The translations under genes and the position numbers were made by a program. A model generated the notes under the pieces. It did not search any database. It was not told the DNA's origin and saw only the letters and a program-made list of their open reading frames with translations. This document shows positions 50,268 through 60,700 of a DNA stretch of 64,000 bases, in pieces. Origin of the DNA: JAEUMD01 sp036768475 (GTDB lineage: Bacteria; Pseudomonadota; Alphaproteobacteria; Rhizobiales; Hyphomicrobiaceae); assembly GCA_036768475.1 (NCBI GenBank), contig DAIPMW010000015.1:1-64000 (forward strand), written 5' to 3'. Numbering within the stretch: the first letter of the stretch is position 1; every line of letters begins with the position of its first letter.

Positions 50268-51387
50268 ATGGACACGAGACGTTTGAAATTCGCGCTCTCG
50301 ACTTGCGTTGCGCTCGCTCTTGGCGTGACAGCAGCTAGCGCAGAGAAGTATCCGCCGCTTGCCACACTGCCGGCCGTTCCGGTGCCGGCCGATAACCCGA
50401 TGTCGCCCGAGATCGTCGAACTCGGCAAGAAGCTCTTCTGGGACGGGCGCCTGTCGGGCAATGGCGAGTTCGGATGCGTGGTGTGCCATCAGCCCGATCT
50501 GGGAGGGGTACGGGCGGTCCGATTTCCTTCGGCTATCCAGGGACACAGCACTGGCGCAACTCGCAGACTGTCCTCAACAGCGCCTACTACAACAAGCTGT
50601 TCTGGGAGGGTAACGTCACCTCGCTTGAGGCACAGGCTCCGGCGGCTGCCGGTGGCGGCGTTGCCGGCAACGGCGATGGCTCGATGATGGAAATGAAGCT
50701 GCGCTTCGTTCCCGAGTACGTCGCGGAATTCAAGAAGATCTTCGGAACAGATTGGCCGCACATTGCGCAGGCTTGGCAGGCGATCGCCGCCTTCCAGCGC
50801 ACGATTGTGACCGATGCCAAGAAAGTGCCTTTCGATCGCTATCTGGCTGGCGACAAGAAGGCAATGGGTGAACCTGCGCAACGCGGCCTCAAGCTCTTCA
50901 ATGGCAAGGCCGGCTGCATCTCGTGTCACAACGGCGCACTTGCCTCCGACCAGCGCTACTACGCGACGGGCGTCCCCGCCGCCAAGGAGTTCAAGGAGGA
51001 TCCCGTCCACCAGATCACGCTCCGCTGGGAGCTCTACCAGAAAGGCGTACCGGAGGATGTGTATCGCACCGGCGCCGACGATCTCGGCCTCTATCACAAG
51101 ACCAAGCGGCCCGAAGACAAGGGCAAGTTCCGCACGCCATCTTTGCGCGAGCTGAAGTGGACCGCGCCCTACATGCACAACGGTGCGCTGGCCTCCCTGG
51201 CCGATATCGTCGCCTTTTATGAAAAGGCGGCGGCGAGGGCAACAAGGTGCTGAAGCCTTTGAAGCTCACGGACGCTGAGAAGGCTGATCTGGTTGCGTTC
51301 CTCGAAGCCTTGTCGATGGACGACCCGCTTCTCATGAAAGAGCCGAAGCTTCCCGAAACCAAGACCTGGGCGGAGTTCCCGAAATGA
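50268..51387 (+). pseudogene. idrP2: Second di-heme cytochrome c peroxidase (IdrP2-like), two frameshifts
   Basis: The protein starts MDTRRLKFALSTCVALALGV (signal peptide) and reaches heme 1 CVVCH. Near 50502-50509 the frame shifts by one base within a G-rich run, and the homology resumes as SFGYPGTQHWRNSQTVLNSA. Heme 2 is CISCH. Near 51229 a second one-base loss within AAAAGGCGGCGG shifts it again, and the tail (LKLTDAEKADLVAFLEAL) ends in TGA at 51385. That stop overlaps the next gene's ATG (ATGA). Both changes look like single-base deletions in G/GC runs, so sequencing error is as likely as real decay. Confidence 0.85.
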
Positions 51388-51932
51388 CAACACATCCGCA
51401 ACAGACCTCTGAGAAACCGACGTCAGTTTCCTGCGTCAGCCGTCGCAACTTCCTTATACTGGGCGGATCCGCCATTACGGTTCTCGCAACATATGGCAGT
51501 GGCGCTCAAGCACAGCAGCTCGTCACCAGCTCCTACGCCCGCAAGGCGATTGGCAAGGTTTCGGCCTTGAAGCCAGGCGAGGCCGTCGCCTTCAAGTATC
51601 CGACCAAGGATATCGAAAATGTCCTTGTCATGCTGTCGGAGGAGGCCGGCGGTGGCGTCGGCGAGAAACGTAACATCGTCGCATTCAACACCGTCTGCCC
51701 TCATATGGGCGGCGTCATGGACGCCAGCACGTTCAAGTCCAAGCACAACGTGCTGGGGCCGTGCCCGCTGCACCTGTCGACCTTTGATCTGACCAAGCAC
51801 GGCATGGTGGTCTCGGGGCATTCGGCCGCCAGCCTGCCACAGATCGTACTTGAGATCGACGGCGACGAAATCGTCGCCACCGGCGTCATGGGCCTCTTCT
51901 ACGGCTACAACCGCAATCCAACCGGCGCGTGA
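51384..51932 (+). CDS. idrB: Rieske subunit of iodate reductase / arsenite-oxidase type enzyme, 182 aa
   Basis: A twin-arginine signal SRRNFLILGGSAITV opens the protein. The Rieske 2Fe-2S site is CPHMGG ... CPLHLSTFDL, two Cys-x-His pairs as in AioB and IdrB. It is exported folded through Tat, with the large subunit carried along. The ATG overlaps the preceding peroxidase stop. It could equally be aioB by sequence; the peroxidase neighbours favour IdrB. Confidence 0.9.
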   Translation: MTTHPQQTSEKPTSVSCVSRRNFLILGGSAITVLATYGSGAQAQQLVTSSYARKAIGKVSALKPGEAVAFKYPTKDIENVLVMLSEEAGGGVGEKRNIVAFNTVCPHMGGVMDASTFKSKHNVLGPCPLHLSTFDLTKHGMVVSGHSAASLPQIVLEIDGDEIVATGVMGLFYGYNRNPTGA

Positions 51933-51945
51933 GGGGAGCATCGAG

Positions 51946-54624
51946 ATGGCCAAGAAAGCAAAAACTTCCATCCAGAACAGCGAGCACGTGCCGTTGCCAC
52001 CGCCGGAGGCAGAGGTGCTGACGACGGCTTGCGGCTACTGCATCGTCGCCTGCAGCTACAAGGTCTACCGCTGGCCGGTGGGCCGCGAAGGCGGTGCGGC
52101 GAAGGATCAGAACGCCTTCGGCGTGGATTTCCCGACCGGTGGCGCGCCTTGGATTGCGCCCTCGCAGCACAATATCGGCATGCACAACGGCCGGCCGCAC
52201 CACATGATCGTGATCGCCGATCCGGACGCGACCGTCGTCAACCGCAACGGCAATCACTCGGTCCGCGGCGGCACTCTGGCGCAGAAGATCTACAATCCCG
52301 ACACGCCGACGCGAGACCGGCTGAAGTATCCGATGATCCGCATCGCCGGCGTCTTGACGCCTGTCTCATGGGACCTAGTTACCGACGTCATGGCGGAGGT
52401 GTCGAAGCACGTCCTGAAGAACCACGGCGAGCACGCCTGGGGCATGAAGACCTATTCCTACGAATACTTTGAGAACACCTACGCGATCTCCAAGCTCGTC
52501 AATCGCGCCATCGGCACACCCGTCCACGCGCCGCATGACAAGCCACAGAATGCAGAGGATGCGGCTGGTCTCGATGATGCTGGACTAAACTCGTTTGCGG
52601 CCTCCTACGACGACTGGGGCAAGTGCGAAGTCGCCTTCCTGTCGGGCGTCGACCCCTACGAGACGAAGACCGTGCTGTTCACCGAGTGGATGATGTACGG
52701 CGATGTGCCGGACAAGAAGATGATCTTTGTGACGCCGCACAAGACCATGGGCGTCGCCTATGGTGTGGATAGAGGAGGGCTTTGGCTCCCGGTCACACCC
52801 GGCACCGACACCGTCTTGCATCTCGCGCTGTCGAAGATCATCATTGACAACAAGTGGCAGGACCAGGAGTTCATCGACAAATGGGTCAACAACAAGTGGG
52901 AGATCGAATCGGGCTACGGCCGCGGCACTCGAAACACCCGCTGGCAGTGGCGCACGACCTGGGGCCGCTGGCAAAGCGACTGGAACGACTTCCAGAAGTT
53001 CATTGCCAATGAGAAGGCCGCCAATCTCGATGAAGCGGCAGCCATTACTGGCATTGACAAGGACCTGATCCTCGCGGCCGCCGAGATGATCGCCAAGCCC
53101 AAGGCGGACGGCTCACGCCCGAAATCCTCCTTCATGTTGGAGAAGGGCAACTACTGGTCCAACAACTACATGAATACGGCCTCGCTTGCGACGCTCGGCC
53201 TGCTGTGCGGCGCTGGCAATCGTCCGGGACAGGTCATCTCGCGCGGCGGCGGTCATCAGCGCGGCGGCATGGGCGCCGGCGGCGGCAAGGGCTTCCTCAG
53301 CCCTGAAAAGCATCCCGGGCGGCGCAAGAAGGCGCTCAACGTCGATCGCTGGGTGATGGACGGCAACGTCCGCTTCTTCTGGACCATCGGCCTGACATGG
53401 TTCGCAGCGATGCTGTCCTCGCAGGAGCTTTCAACCCGCGTCGGCGATCTGACGATCCGCAACAAGCATCAGCCGCGCAGCGTAGACCGCGACCATCTTA
53501 TCAAGACGTTCATCGAGCGCGTCGACTCGGGCGGCATGGTTCTGGTCGACTCCGACATCTACCCGGTCGACCCGCTTAACACGCAGTATGCCGACATCGT
53601 GCTGCCGGCAGCCTGCTGGGGCGAGGTCGACTTCACCCGCTGCAACGCCGAACGGCGTCTGCGCCTCTACGCCAAGTTCAATGATCCGCCGGGCGAGGCC
53701 AGGCCTGACTGGTGGGCGATCGGACATTTTGCCCAGAAGATGGGCTTCAAGGGATTCGACTGGAAGGAGTCCAACGACATCTTCGAAGAGGCAGCGCGCT
53801 TCTCGCGCGGCGGCGCGCTCAACTACTATGCGCTCGCCGTTCATGCCAAGCGCGAGGGCAAGCGTGCGCACGAGAAGCTGCGTGAGCTCGGCACCACCGG
53901 TATCCAGACGCCGATCCGCGTGATCGAAGGTAAACTCGTCGGCACACCAAAGCTCCACGACCCCAACAACAAGTGGTGTGAGCTGGAGGACGTCACGACC
54001 GACCAGAAGTGGCTCTATGCCTTCGGCACGCACACGGGCAAGGCGAACATGCTGAAGGCGCCCTGGAACAACGACAGCTGGTCGGACTTCTACGAGGCGA
54101 TCAAGCCGCGCAAGGACAAGGGCGAGATCTGGATCACCAACGGTCGTGTCAACGAGACCTGGCAGTCTGGCTTCGACGACCTGCGCAAGCCCTACCTTGC
54201 AAAGCGCTGGCCGTGGCCGTTCATCGTTATTCACCCCGACGACGCCAAGCCCAAAGGTATCGAGTCGGGCGATCTCGTCGAAGGCTTCAACGATACGGTC
54301 TATGTCCAGACCGGCCGGCCGATCGGCGTCAAGGACAAGGATCTGAGCTTCACCGAGCTTATGAAAAGCGGGCACATCAGGACCGTCAGCGGCCAGTTCG
54401 TCGCGGTTGCAATCGTGTCCGACGAAATCAAGCCCGGCGTTGCGAAGGCGGCCTTCAATTATCCGGGCTCGATGGCCAATGCGGTCTGCCACGCGGTGCC
54501 CGATCCGGTCAGCGGTAACTATCGCTACAAGCTCGGCCGTGGCGTCCTGCGGAAAGTGGGCGAATCCGCCTACAAGAAGAACTTCCTCGAGATGTCACTA
54601 AAGCCAAGACCGATACTGACCTAA
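51946..54624 (+). CDS. idrA: Molybdopterin catalytic subunit, iodate reductase (IdrA)-like, 892 aa
   Basis: A DMSO-reductase-family enzyme of the arsenite oxidase branch. Cys29, Cys32 and Cys36 in ACGYCIVACSYKVYRWP bind a 3Fe-4S cluster (C-x2-C-x3-C), with the serine of NGNHSVRGGT at 105 in the place of the fourth ligand. It has no Tat signal of its own, fitting hitch-hiker export with the Rieske subunit. At 892 residues it is longer than typical AioA (about 825-850). Key contrast with AioA operons: two di-heme peroxidases upstream, the idrABP1P2 gene set, and no aio regulators. Iodate reduction is inferred. Confidence 0.9.
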   Translation: MAKKAKTSIQNSEHVPLPPPEAEVLTTACGYCIVACSYKVYRWPVGREGGAAKDQNAFGVDFPTGGAPWIAPSQHNIGMHNGRPHHMIVIADPDATVVNRNGNHSVRGGTLAQKIYNPDTPTRDRLKYPMIRIAGVLTPVSWDLVTDVMAEVSKHVLKNHGEHAWGMKTYSYEYFENTYAISKLVNRAIGTPVHAPHDKPQNAEDAAGLDDAGLNSFAASYDDWGKCEVAFLSGVDPYETKTVLFTEWMMYGDVPDKKMIFVTPHKTMGVAYGVDRGGLWLPVTPGTDTVLHLALSKIIIDNKWQDQEFIDKWVNNKWEIESGYGRGTRNTRWQWRTTWGRWQSDWNDFQKFIANEKAANLDEAAAITGIDKDLILAAAEMIAKPKADGSRPKSSFMLEKGNYWSNNYMNTASLATLGLLCGAGNRPGQVISRGGGHQRGGMGAGGGKGFLSPEKHPGRRKKALNVDRWVMDGNVRFFWTIGLTWFAAMLSSQELSTRVGDLTIRNKHQPRSVDRDHLIKTFIERVDSGGMVLVDSDIYPVDPLNTQYADIVLPAACWGEVDFTRCNAERRLRLYAKFNDPPGEARPDWWAIGHFAQKMGFKGFDWKESNDIFEEAARFSRGGALNYYALAVHAKREGKRAHEKLRELGTTGIQTPIRVIEGKLVGTPKLHDPNNKWCELEDVTTDQKWLYAFGTHTGKANMLKAPWNNDSWSDFYEAIKPRKDKGEIWITNGRVNETWQSGFDDLRKPYLAKRWPWPFIVIHPDDAKPKGIESGDLVEGFNDTVYVQTGRPIGVKDKDLSFTELMKSGHIRTVSGQFVAVAIVSDEIKPGVAKAAFNYPGSMANAVCHAVPDPVSGNYRYKLGRGVLRKVGESAYKKNFLEMSLKPRPILT

Positions 54625-54648
54625 CACGGGCCCTCCGCGAAGCTCATA

Positions 54649-54686
54649 AGCCGCCGTTTCCCCGGGAGACGACGGCTCATTTTTTT
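54649..54686 (+). terminator. Rho-independent terminator of the idr-like operon
   Basis: AGCCGCCGT (54649-54657) pairs with ACGACGGCT (54669-54677), one mismatch, loop 11 nt, then CA and a T-run at 54680-54686. It lies 25 bp after the idrA stop. Confidence 0.7.
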
Positions 54687-54771
54687 GCCGGCGGCGCGCC
54701 AGTGCGAGCAGCACACTCACTCGGTCCAAACGACCTGCAAATTCTGAGAGACACGGTCACTCGGCGGCACA

Positions 54772-55209
54772 TCACTTCGAGTCTCTGATGGGCGGGATCA
54801 GAAGATCGATCTTTTCTTGATCGAGACAGATGCGGTCACTGCAAGGCTGGAAATCGAGAACGGCACGCGACGATACTTTCGGGCCGGCTGACAGTGGCGC
54901 AGGAATCTCGACATGTCCTTCGTAAGGGGCGAGTTTGCGATCGCTGACACCGAGCTTGCGCCGGACCGTTTCAGGATAGTTGATGGCAGCGTCTGCAGTG
55001 TCGATCAGTGACAACCTTGTCGGAATCAGAAGATCATCGAGCGGCTTGGCGGAGTTAATATGCCAACCGGGTGCGATCTCGATCTGGACAAGTAGTTTCT
55101 CCGGACCTTGCTTGGCGGTGACGTGCACGGCACCTCTGCCTGCAACTCTTATGGTGCCTGTCTCGCCGCGACCTGCCGTAAATCCAATTGTGTCCAGCGA
55201 CTTCTGCAT
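54772..55209 (-). CDS. Stand-alone DsbD N-terminal-like domain, 145 aa
   Basis: The sequence fits the DsbD alpha / DsbC-like N-terminal fold (LLVQIEIAPGWHINSAKPLD, YPETVRRKLG, YEGHVEIPAPL, FQPCSDRICLDQEKIDLLIP) with the CSDRIC cysteine pair. The usual membrane and thioredoxin domains are missing, and no signal peptide is present. It may be the C-terminal end of a longer thioredoxin-like gene, 5'-truncated near 55209. The start is the first ATG, without a well-spaced ribosome site. Confidence 0.65.
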   Translation of the reverse strand: MQKSLDTIGFTAGRGETGTIRVAGRGAVHVTAKQGPEKLLVQIEIAPGWHINSAKPLDDLLIPTRLSLIDTADAAINYPETVRRKLGVSDRKLAPYEGHVEIPAPLSAGPKVSSRAVLDFQPCSDRICLDQEKIDLLIPPIRDSK

Positions 55210-55369
55210 TTCCTACCTGCGGACATCTCGCTCTATCTCGCACTAAGGAAATGGAAGCAGGGTATCGCGCGGGCAACCGTGCGATCGAGAAGCTCAACCG
55301 GCGGACACGGAAATTTGCGTTGCCCTGTCAGCGTCCCACTGCGATCGTGAACTTTGGAGGTTCCTCAAC

Positions 55370-55768
55370 TTGTCCCTTTTTCGTTCCATGCTCTCGGTCG
55401 TCGTCGCGGTTGCGATCGCTTTCGCGCCGATGGCGACTGCGTGGGCGGGCGGAGCCAAGGTGATGGGCACGGCCATGCCTCACATGGCCCACCATGCGGG
55501 TGAAGACGAGGGCAGTGCAGCCGTGGCTCCCATGGAGGACTGCGCCTTAATGTTAAAGGGCGCTGCGAATGCGGTTAACTGTCCATGCTGCGACAAGGAC
55601 AATGCTTGCACACCCCAGTTCTGCATGGCCAAGTGCTTCCAGCTTCTTGGCATGGCCATGCAATCAGGTCCAGTCGCTGCCTTGGTGTTAGCGCGGCTTC
55701 GGCCGACGGTGCCTGCTCGTCCGCCCGACTGGTCAGCCCAACCTCAGCCTCCACCCCCCCGAACCTGA
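55370..55768 (+). CDS. Cysteine- and histidine-rich exported protein, 132 aa
   Basis: Signal peptide residues 1-26 (ending ATAWAGG). The mature part is rich in metal ligands: MPHMAHHAGEDEG, MEDCAL, then NCPCCDKDNACTPQFCMAKC. This fits a periplasmic metal chaperone. Start TTG 55370 has GGAGG 8 bp upstream; ATG 55388 is possible. It is followed by the FixH-like gene and CusBA on the same strand and is likely first in that operon. Confidence 0.66.
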   Translation: MSLFRSMLSVVVAVAIAFAPMATAWAGGAKVMGTAMPHMAHHAGEDEGSAAVAPMEDCALMLKGAANAVNCPCCDKDNACTPQFCMAKCFQLLGMAMQSGPVAALVLARLRPTVPARPPDWSAQPQPPPPRT

Positions 55769-55884
55769 TTCATCGACGAGGCCCCGCATTTAGTCGCGGG
55801 CGCTGGCGCCTGGATTTCGTCCAGCGCCGATCGCAACCGGCTCGGTGCCGCTGCGAGAGCTTTCTCTATGGACAGGATCAGATC

Positions 55885-56283
55885 ATGGCATTCGAACTCT
55901 CTCTTCGCGCAGGCCTCGTGGCCCTCGCGCTCTCCCTCGGTACGGTACAGGCCTTGGCCGCCGCCGCAGACTACGAATTCCAACCGCTCAAAGCCGACGT
56001 GAAAAACGGCAACGGCAGCGAGCTTGCCGTCCGTCTGGTGCACAAGCCATCGGGCAAGCCCGTTCCCGGAGCGGTGCTGTTCCGCACTCGCCTCGACATG
56101 GCCCCCGACAAAATGGCCGACATGACGGCTAAGCACGAGGCCATGCCGTCATCTGAGCCGGGCGTCTATCGCTTCAAGGCCAACCTCACCATGGCCGGCG
56201 GCTGGGCGTTCCGCGTCATGGCCAAAGTGCCGGGTGAGAAGGATACAGTGCAGGGCGTCTTCGTATTCCAGGCCAAGGACTGA
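55885..56283 (+). CDS. FixH/YtkA-like periplasmic protein, 132 aa
   Basis: Signal peptide residues 1-26 (ALALSLGTVQALAAAADY). The mature part is an Ig-like beta domain (ELAVRLVHKPSGKPVPGAVL; RTRLDMAPDKMADMTAKHEA; GVYRFKANLTMAGGWAFRVM). Methionine-rich loops could bind copper or silver. ATG 55885 starts the signal; earlier frame codons lack similarity. In rhizobia this gene often precedes CusB and CusA. Confidence 0.76.
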   Translation: MAFELSLRAGLVALALSLGTVQALAAAADYEFQPLKADVKNGNGSELAVRLVHKPSGKPVPGAVLFRTRLDMAPDKMADMTAKHEAMPSSEPGVYRFKANLTMAGGWAFRVMAKVPGEKDTVQGVFVFQAKD

Positions 56284-56293
56284 GGGGTCCCCG

Positions 56294-57742
56294 ATGAGCA
56301 AGCTCCTTACCGGAGGGATCGCCGTCGTGGCGGTCCTTTCCGCAAGCGTTGCCGGCTACCGCCTCGGTGCCGGCACGTGGCCCGATCCGCGACACTGGAC
56401 CACGAATTCGGCCCTGGATGCCGTTGCCATGCCGGCGGCCGCGCCGAAAGAGCGCAAGGTGCTCTATTGGAGGCATCCGGAAGGCGATACCGACTTCTCC
56501 GCACAGCCGAAAAAGACCGGAGACGGGCGCGACTATGTGGCGGTCTACGACGACGAGGAAGCGGACTTCGCTCAGGCCAAGCCGATGGAGCCGCCCAAGT
56601 CTGCCGGCGGTGCGCCGAAGAAGATCCTCTACTATCGCAATCCCATGGGGCTGCCCGACACCTCGCCGGTGCCGAAGAAGGACTGGATGGGGATGGACTA
56701 CATCCCCGTCTACGAGGGTGAGGAAGACGAGCCGGGCACCGTCAAGGTCAGCACCGCCAAGCTGCAGAACGCGGGGGTGCGCTCCGAGCCGGCAGCGATG
56801 CGTCGCCTCGTGCGTCCAATCCGCGCGCCGGGTGTGGCGAAGCCTGACGAGCGCACACTGTTATCGGTAGCGCTCCGCGCAGACAGCTTCATCGAGAAGC
56901 TCTACGTAAACGAGACCGGTCGCCAAGTGACGACGGGCGAGCCGCTGTTTCGTATCTACAGCCCGGACATGGTCAAGGTGCAGGTCGACTACCGCATCTC
57001 GACGAACGCGACGGGCAATCGCGACGATAGGGGCGCACTGCAACGGCTGCAGAACCTGCAGCTTCCCGAAGCCGTCATGGCTGAGCTCAGGCGCACACGC
57101 GAGCCAATCATCTCCTTCGACTGGCCTTCGCCGGTGTCCGGCGTCGTCATGCAGAAGAAAGCCATCGAGGGCATGATGATGAAGGCTGGCGACGAAATGA
57201 TGCGTCTCGCCGATCTCTCCTCGATTTGGGTGGTCGCCGATGTGGCCGAGCAGGACATCGCACAGGTTCGCGTCGGCTCAAGGGCGAACGTCACCTTCCA
57301 CGCGTTTCCGAATGAGGTGTTCGAGGGGCGCGTGACATTCATCCTGCATGAGCTGGAGATGGCGACCCGTACGGCGAAAGTTCGCATTGAGGTCGCCAAT
57401 CCCGATTACCGCATCAAGCACGAGATGTTCGCAGATGTGGAGATCAATGCCGGCGACAACGAGGCCGAGCGCCTCAGCGTGCCCGTCTCGGCGCTGATCG
57501 ACAGCGGCAATAGGCAGGTCGTGATCGTCGATCGCGACGGAGGCCGCTTCGAGCCACGCGCCGTCAAGGTCGGCGTGCGCGGCGAAGGTTACATCGAGAT
57601 CAGCGAGGGGATCAAGGCCGGCGAGAACGTGGTCGTCGCGGCGAACTTCCTGATCGATGCCGAGAGCAATCTGAAAGCCGCGCTGTCGAGCTTCACTGCC
57701 GATCCGGCACCCGTGTCAGCGCCTGCCCCACCGGAACAGTAG
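56294..57742 (+). CDS. cusB: CusB-type RND periplasmic adaptor with two heavy-metal-binding domains, 482 aa
   Basis: An N-terminal anchor (residues 1-22) is followed by two metal-binding segments: KVLYWRHPEGDTDFSAQPKK and KILYYRNPMGLPDTSPVPKK, the second ending DWMGMDYIPVYEGE (YHS-like). Then come the usual adaptor hairpin and beta-barrel (IRAPGVAKPDERTLLSVALR; ISFDWPSPVSGVV; SIWVVADVAEQDIAQV). A duplicated metal domain is unusual; one is typical. It starts 10 bp after the FixH-like gene and precedes cusA. Confidence 0.9.
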   Translation: MSKLLTGGIAVVAVLSASVAGYRLGAGTWPDPRHWTTNSALDAVAMPAAAPKERKVLYWRHPEGDTDFSAQPKKTGDGRDYVAVYDDEEADFAQAKPMEPPKSAGGAPKKILYYRNPMGLPDTSPVPKKDWMGMDYIPVYEGEEDEPGTVKVSTAKLQNAGVRSEPAAMRRLVRPIRAPGVAKPDERTLLSVALRADSFIEKLYVNETGRQVTTGEPLFRIYSPDMVKVQVDYRISTNATGNRDDRGALQRLQNLQLPEAVMAELRRTREPIISFDWPSPVSGVVMQKKAIEGMMMKAGDEMMRLADLSSIWVVADVAEQDIAQVRVGSRANVTFHAFPNEVFEGRVTFILHELEMATRTAKVRIEVANPDYRIKHEMFADVEINAGDNEAERLSVPVSALIDSGNRQVVIVDRDGGRFEPRAVKVGVRGEGYIEISEGIKAGENVVVAANFLIDAESNLKAALSSFTADPAPVSAPAPPEQ

Positions 57743-57744
57743 CC

Positions 57745-60700
57745 ATGATCACCCGCATAATCCGTTGGTCCGCGACCAACATCCCGCTGATCCTGATCGC
57801 CACGGTGTTTGCGACGGCAGCCGGTCTCTATGCTCTGTCGAAAGTGCCGCTCGACGCAATTCCCGACCTCTCCGACACGCAAGTCATTGTGTTCACGGAG
57901 TTCGCGGGCCAGGCGCCGCAGGTGGTCGAGGATCAGGTCACCTTCCCGGTCTCGACGGCCATGCTGTCGGTACCGCGCGCAAAAGTGGTGCGAGGCTTCT
58001 CGTTTTTCGGCGTATCGTTCGTCTACATCATTTTTGAGGAAGGTACTGACATCTACTGGGCGCGCTCGCGCGTGCTCGAATACCTGTCCGGGGTAACGCG
58101 GACGCTACCTCAAGGCGTCGTACCAACCCTCGGACCGGACGCGACCGGCGTTGGCTGGGTCTACCAGTACGCCGTGATGGCCGAGGAACGCAATCTCGCC
58201 GAACTTCGATCCACGCAGGACTGGCAGGTACGTTTCGCCGTCGCCAAGGCTGAGGGCGTCGCCGAGGTCGCGAGCGTCGGCGGCTTCGTGCGCCAGTACT
58301 CCGTCGTTGTCGATCCGCGCCGGCTGCGAGCCTTCGATATCCCGTTGTCCAAGGTCCGCGACGCCATCCGTGAGTCGAACATGGACGTCGGCGGCCGGGT
58401 CGTCGAGTTAGCCGAGACCGAGTTCATGGTGCGCGGGCGCGGCTACCTCAAGAGCATCGCCGACATCGAGAACATTGTGCTGAAATCACAAGAGGGTACA
58501 CCGGTGCTCATCAAGGACGTGGCGCGCGTCGAAATGGCGCCCGACGAGCGCCGTGGCGTTACCGAGCTCAATGGCGAGGGCGAGGTCGTGGCCGGCATCG
58601 CCATCCAGCGCTATGGGCAGAATGCGCTTTCCGTCATAGCCAGCATCAAGGAGCGCCTTGCCGAGATCAGCGGCAGCCTGCCGAAAGGCACCGAGATCGT
58701 TCCGGTCTACGATCGCTCCGATCTGATCAACCGCGCCATCACCACGCTGAAGGTCACGCTCGTCGAGGAAAGCGCCATCGTGGCGCTGGTCTGCTTCGTG
58801 TTCTTGCTGCACGCGCGCAGCGCGCTCGTCGCCATCATCACGCTACCGCTGGGCATCCTCATCGCTTACATCTGCATGTGGACGCTCGGCATCTCTTCCA
58901 ACATCATGAGTCTCGGCGGTATCGCCATCGCCATCGGCGCCATGATCGACGCGGCCATCGTCATGATCGAGAACGCGCACAAGCATCTGGAGCGCAGCAC
59001 CCCGGACAAGCCGAGAACGGAAGTGCTGATCGAGGCCGCGAGCGAGGTTGGGCCCTCGCTGTTCTTCTCGCTGCTCATCATTACCGTGTCGTTCCTGCCG
59101 ATCTTCGCGCTGGAGGCGCAGGAGGGGCTTTTGTTCAAGCCACTCGCCTGGACCAAGACGTTCGCGATGGCGGCAGCAGCGTTGCTCTCCATTACCGTGG
59201 TACCAGCGCTGATGGTGCTGTTCGTGCGCGGGCGCATCATTCCCGAGCACAAGAACCCGATCAACCGTCTACTGATCTGGCTCTATCGACCGATCATCCG
59301 TAGCGTGCTGAAGGCCAAGGTGTTCACGATCGCCGTTGCCCTGATGATCCTCGCCGGCAGTGTCTGGCCGGCAACCAAGCTCGGCTCTGAGTTCATGCCC
59401 AATCTGAACGAGGGCACAATCATGTACATGCCGACGACGCTGCCCGGCCTCTCCATCACCAAGTCGGCCGAACTTCTGCAGATCCAGAATCGCATCATCA
59501 AGACCTTCCCCGAGGTGGAGAGCGTGTTCGGCAAGGCGGGCCGCGCGGTGACGGCCACCGATCCAGCGCCGACGGAAATGTTTGAGACGGTGATCAACCT
59601 GAAACCGCAGAAGGATTGGCGCCAGGGCGTCACCATCGACAGTCTGATCCAGGAAATGGACAAGGCGCTGCAGTTTCCTGGCGTGTCGAATGCCTGGACG
59701 ATGCCAATCAAGGCACGCATCGACATGCTGGCAACCGGCATCCGGACACCTGTGGGCGTCAAAGTGATCGGGCAGGATCTCACCGTCATCGAGAAGCTTG
59801 CGCGCGAGATCGAGACTGCAATCAAATCAGTGCCGGGGACGTCGAGCGCCTTTGCCGAGCGCATCATCGGCGGCTACTACCTCGATATCGAGCCAAACCG
59901 GCGCGAGCTGGCGCGCTACGGACTGATGATCGCAGACGTCCAGCAGGTCGTGTCATCGGCGCTCGGTGCCGAGACGGTGACGACGACCGTTGAAGGCCGC
60001 GAGCGGTATGGTGTTTCTGTCCGCTACCCGCGCGACGTGCGCTCCGATCCGCAGGCTATCGCACGCGAGGTGCTCGTGCCGCTGCCCAACGGCGCTTCGA
60101 TCCCGCTAGGCCAGGTGGCTAAGGTGAATCTGGTGCGTGGTCCGGGCGGCATTCGCACGGAAAACGCCCAGCTCGCCGCCTACATCTTTGTCGATGCGCG
60201 TGAGCGCGACCTCGGCAGCTACGTCGCCGACGCCAAGCAGGCCGTTGCAGCCTCGGTCAAATTCCCGCCAGGCTACTACGCCGTCTGGAGCGGGCAGTTC
60301 GAGTTCTACGAACGGGCGAAGAAGCGGCTCGCTGTCGTGGTGCCGCTGACGCTGTTGATCATCCTGTTGCTGCTCTACCTCAACTTCCGCCGCATGACCG
60401 AGACGCTGATCGTCATGCTGTCGCTGCCCTTCGCGCTGGTCGGAGGGCTCTGGCTGATGTGGTGGATGGGCTTCAACCTGTCCGTTGCCGTCGCCGTCGG
60501 CTTCATCGCGCTGGCTGGCGTCGCGGCCGAGACCGGCGTCATCATGCTGATCTATCTCGACCACGCCTGGGAAGGTCAGAAGCGGAAGGCGATTGCCGAA
60601 AATCGCACCATCACGCGGGCAGATCTCAGCGCCGCGATCATGGAAGGCGCCGTTGAGCGCGTGCGCCCGAAGATGATGACGGTCATCGCCATTATGGCCG

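Noticed and set aside
51384..54624. Annotation as arsenite oxidase aioBA
   Set aside because: The subunits are of that branch, but the two adjacent di-heme peroxidases and greater length of the large subunit fit idrABP1P2 better. A tree would decide.
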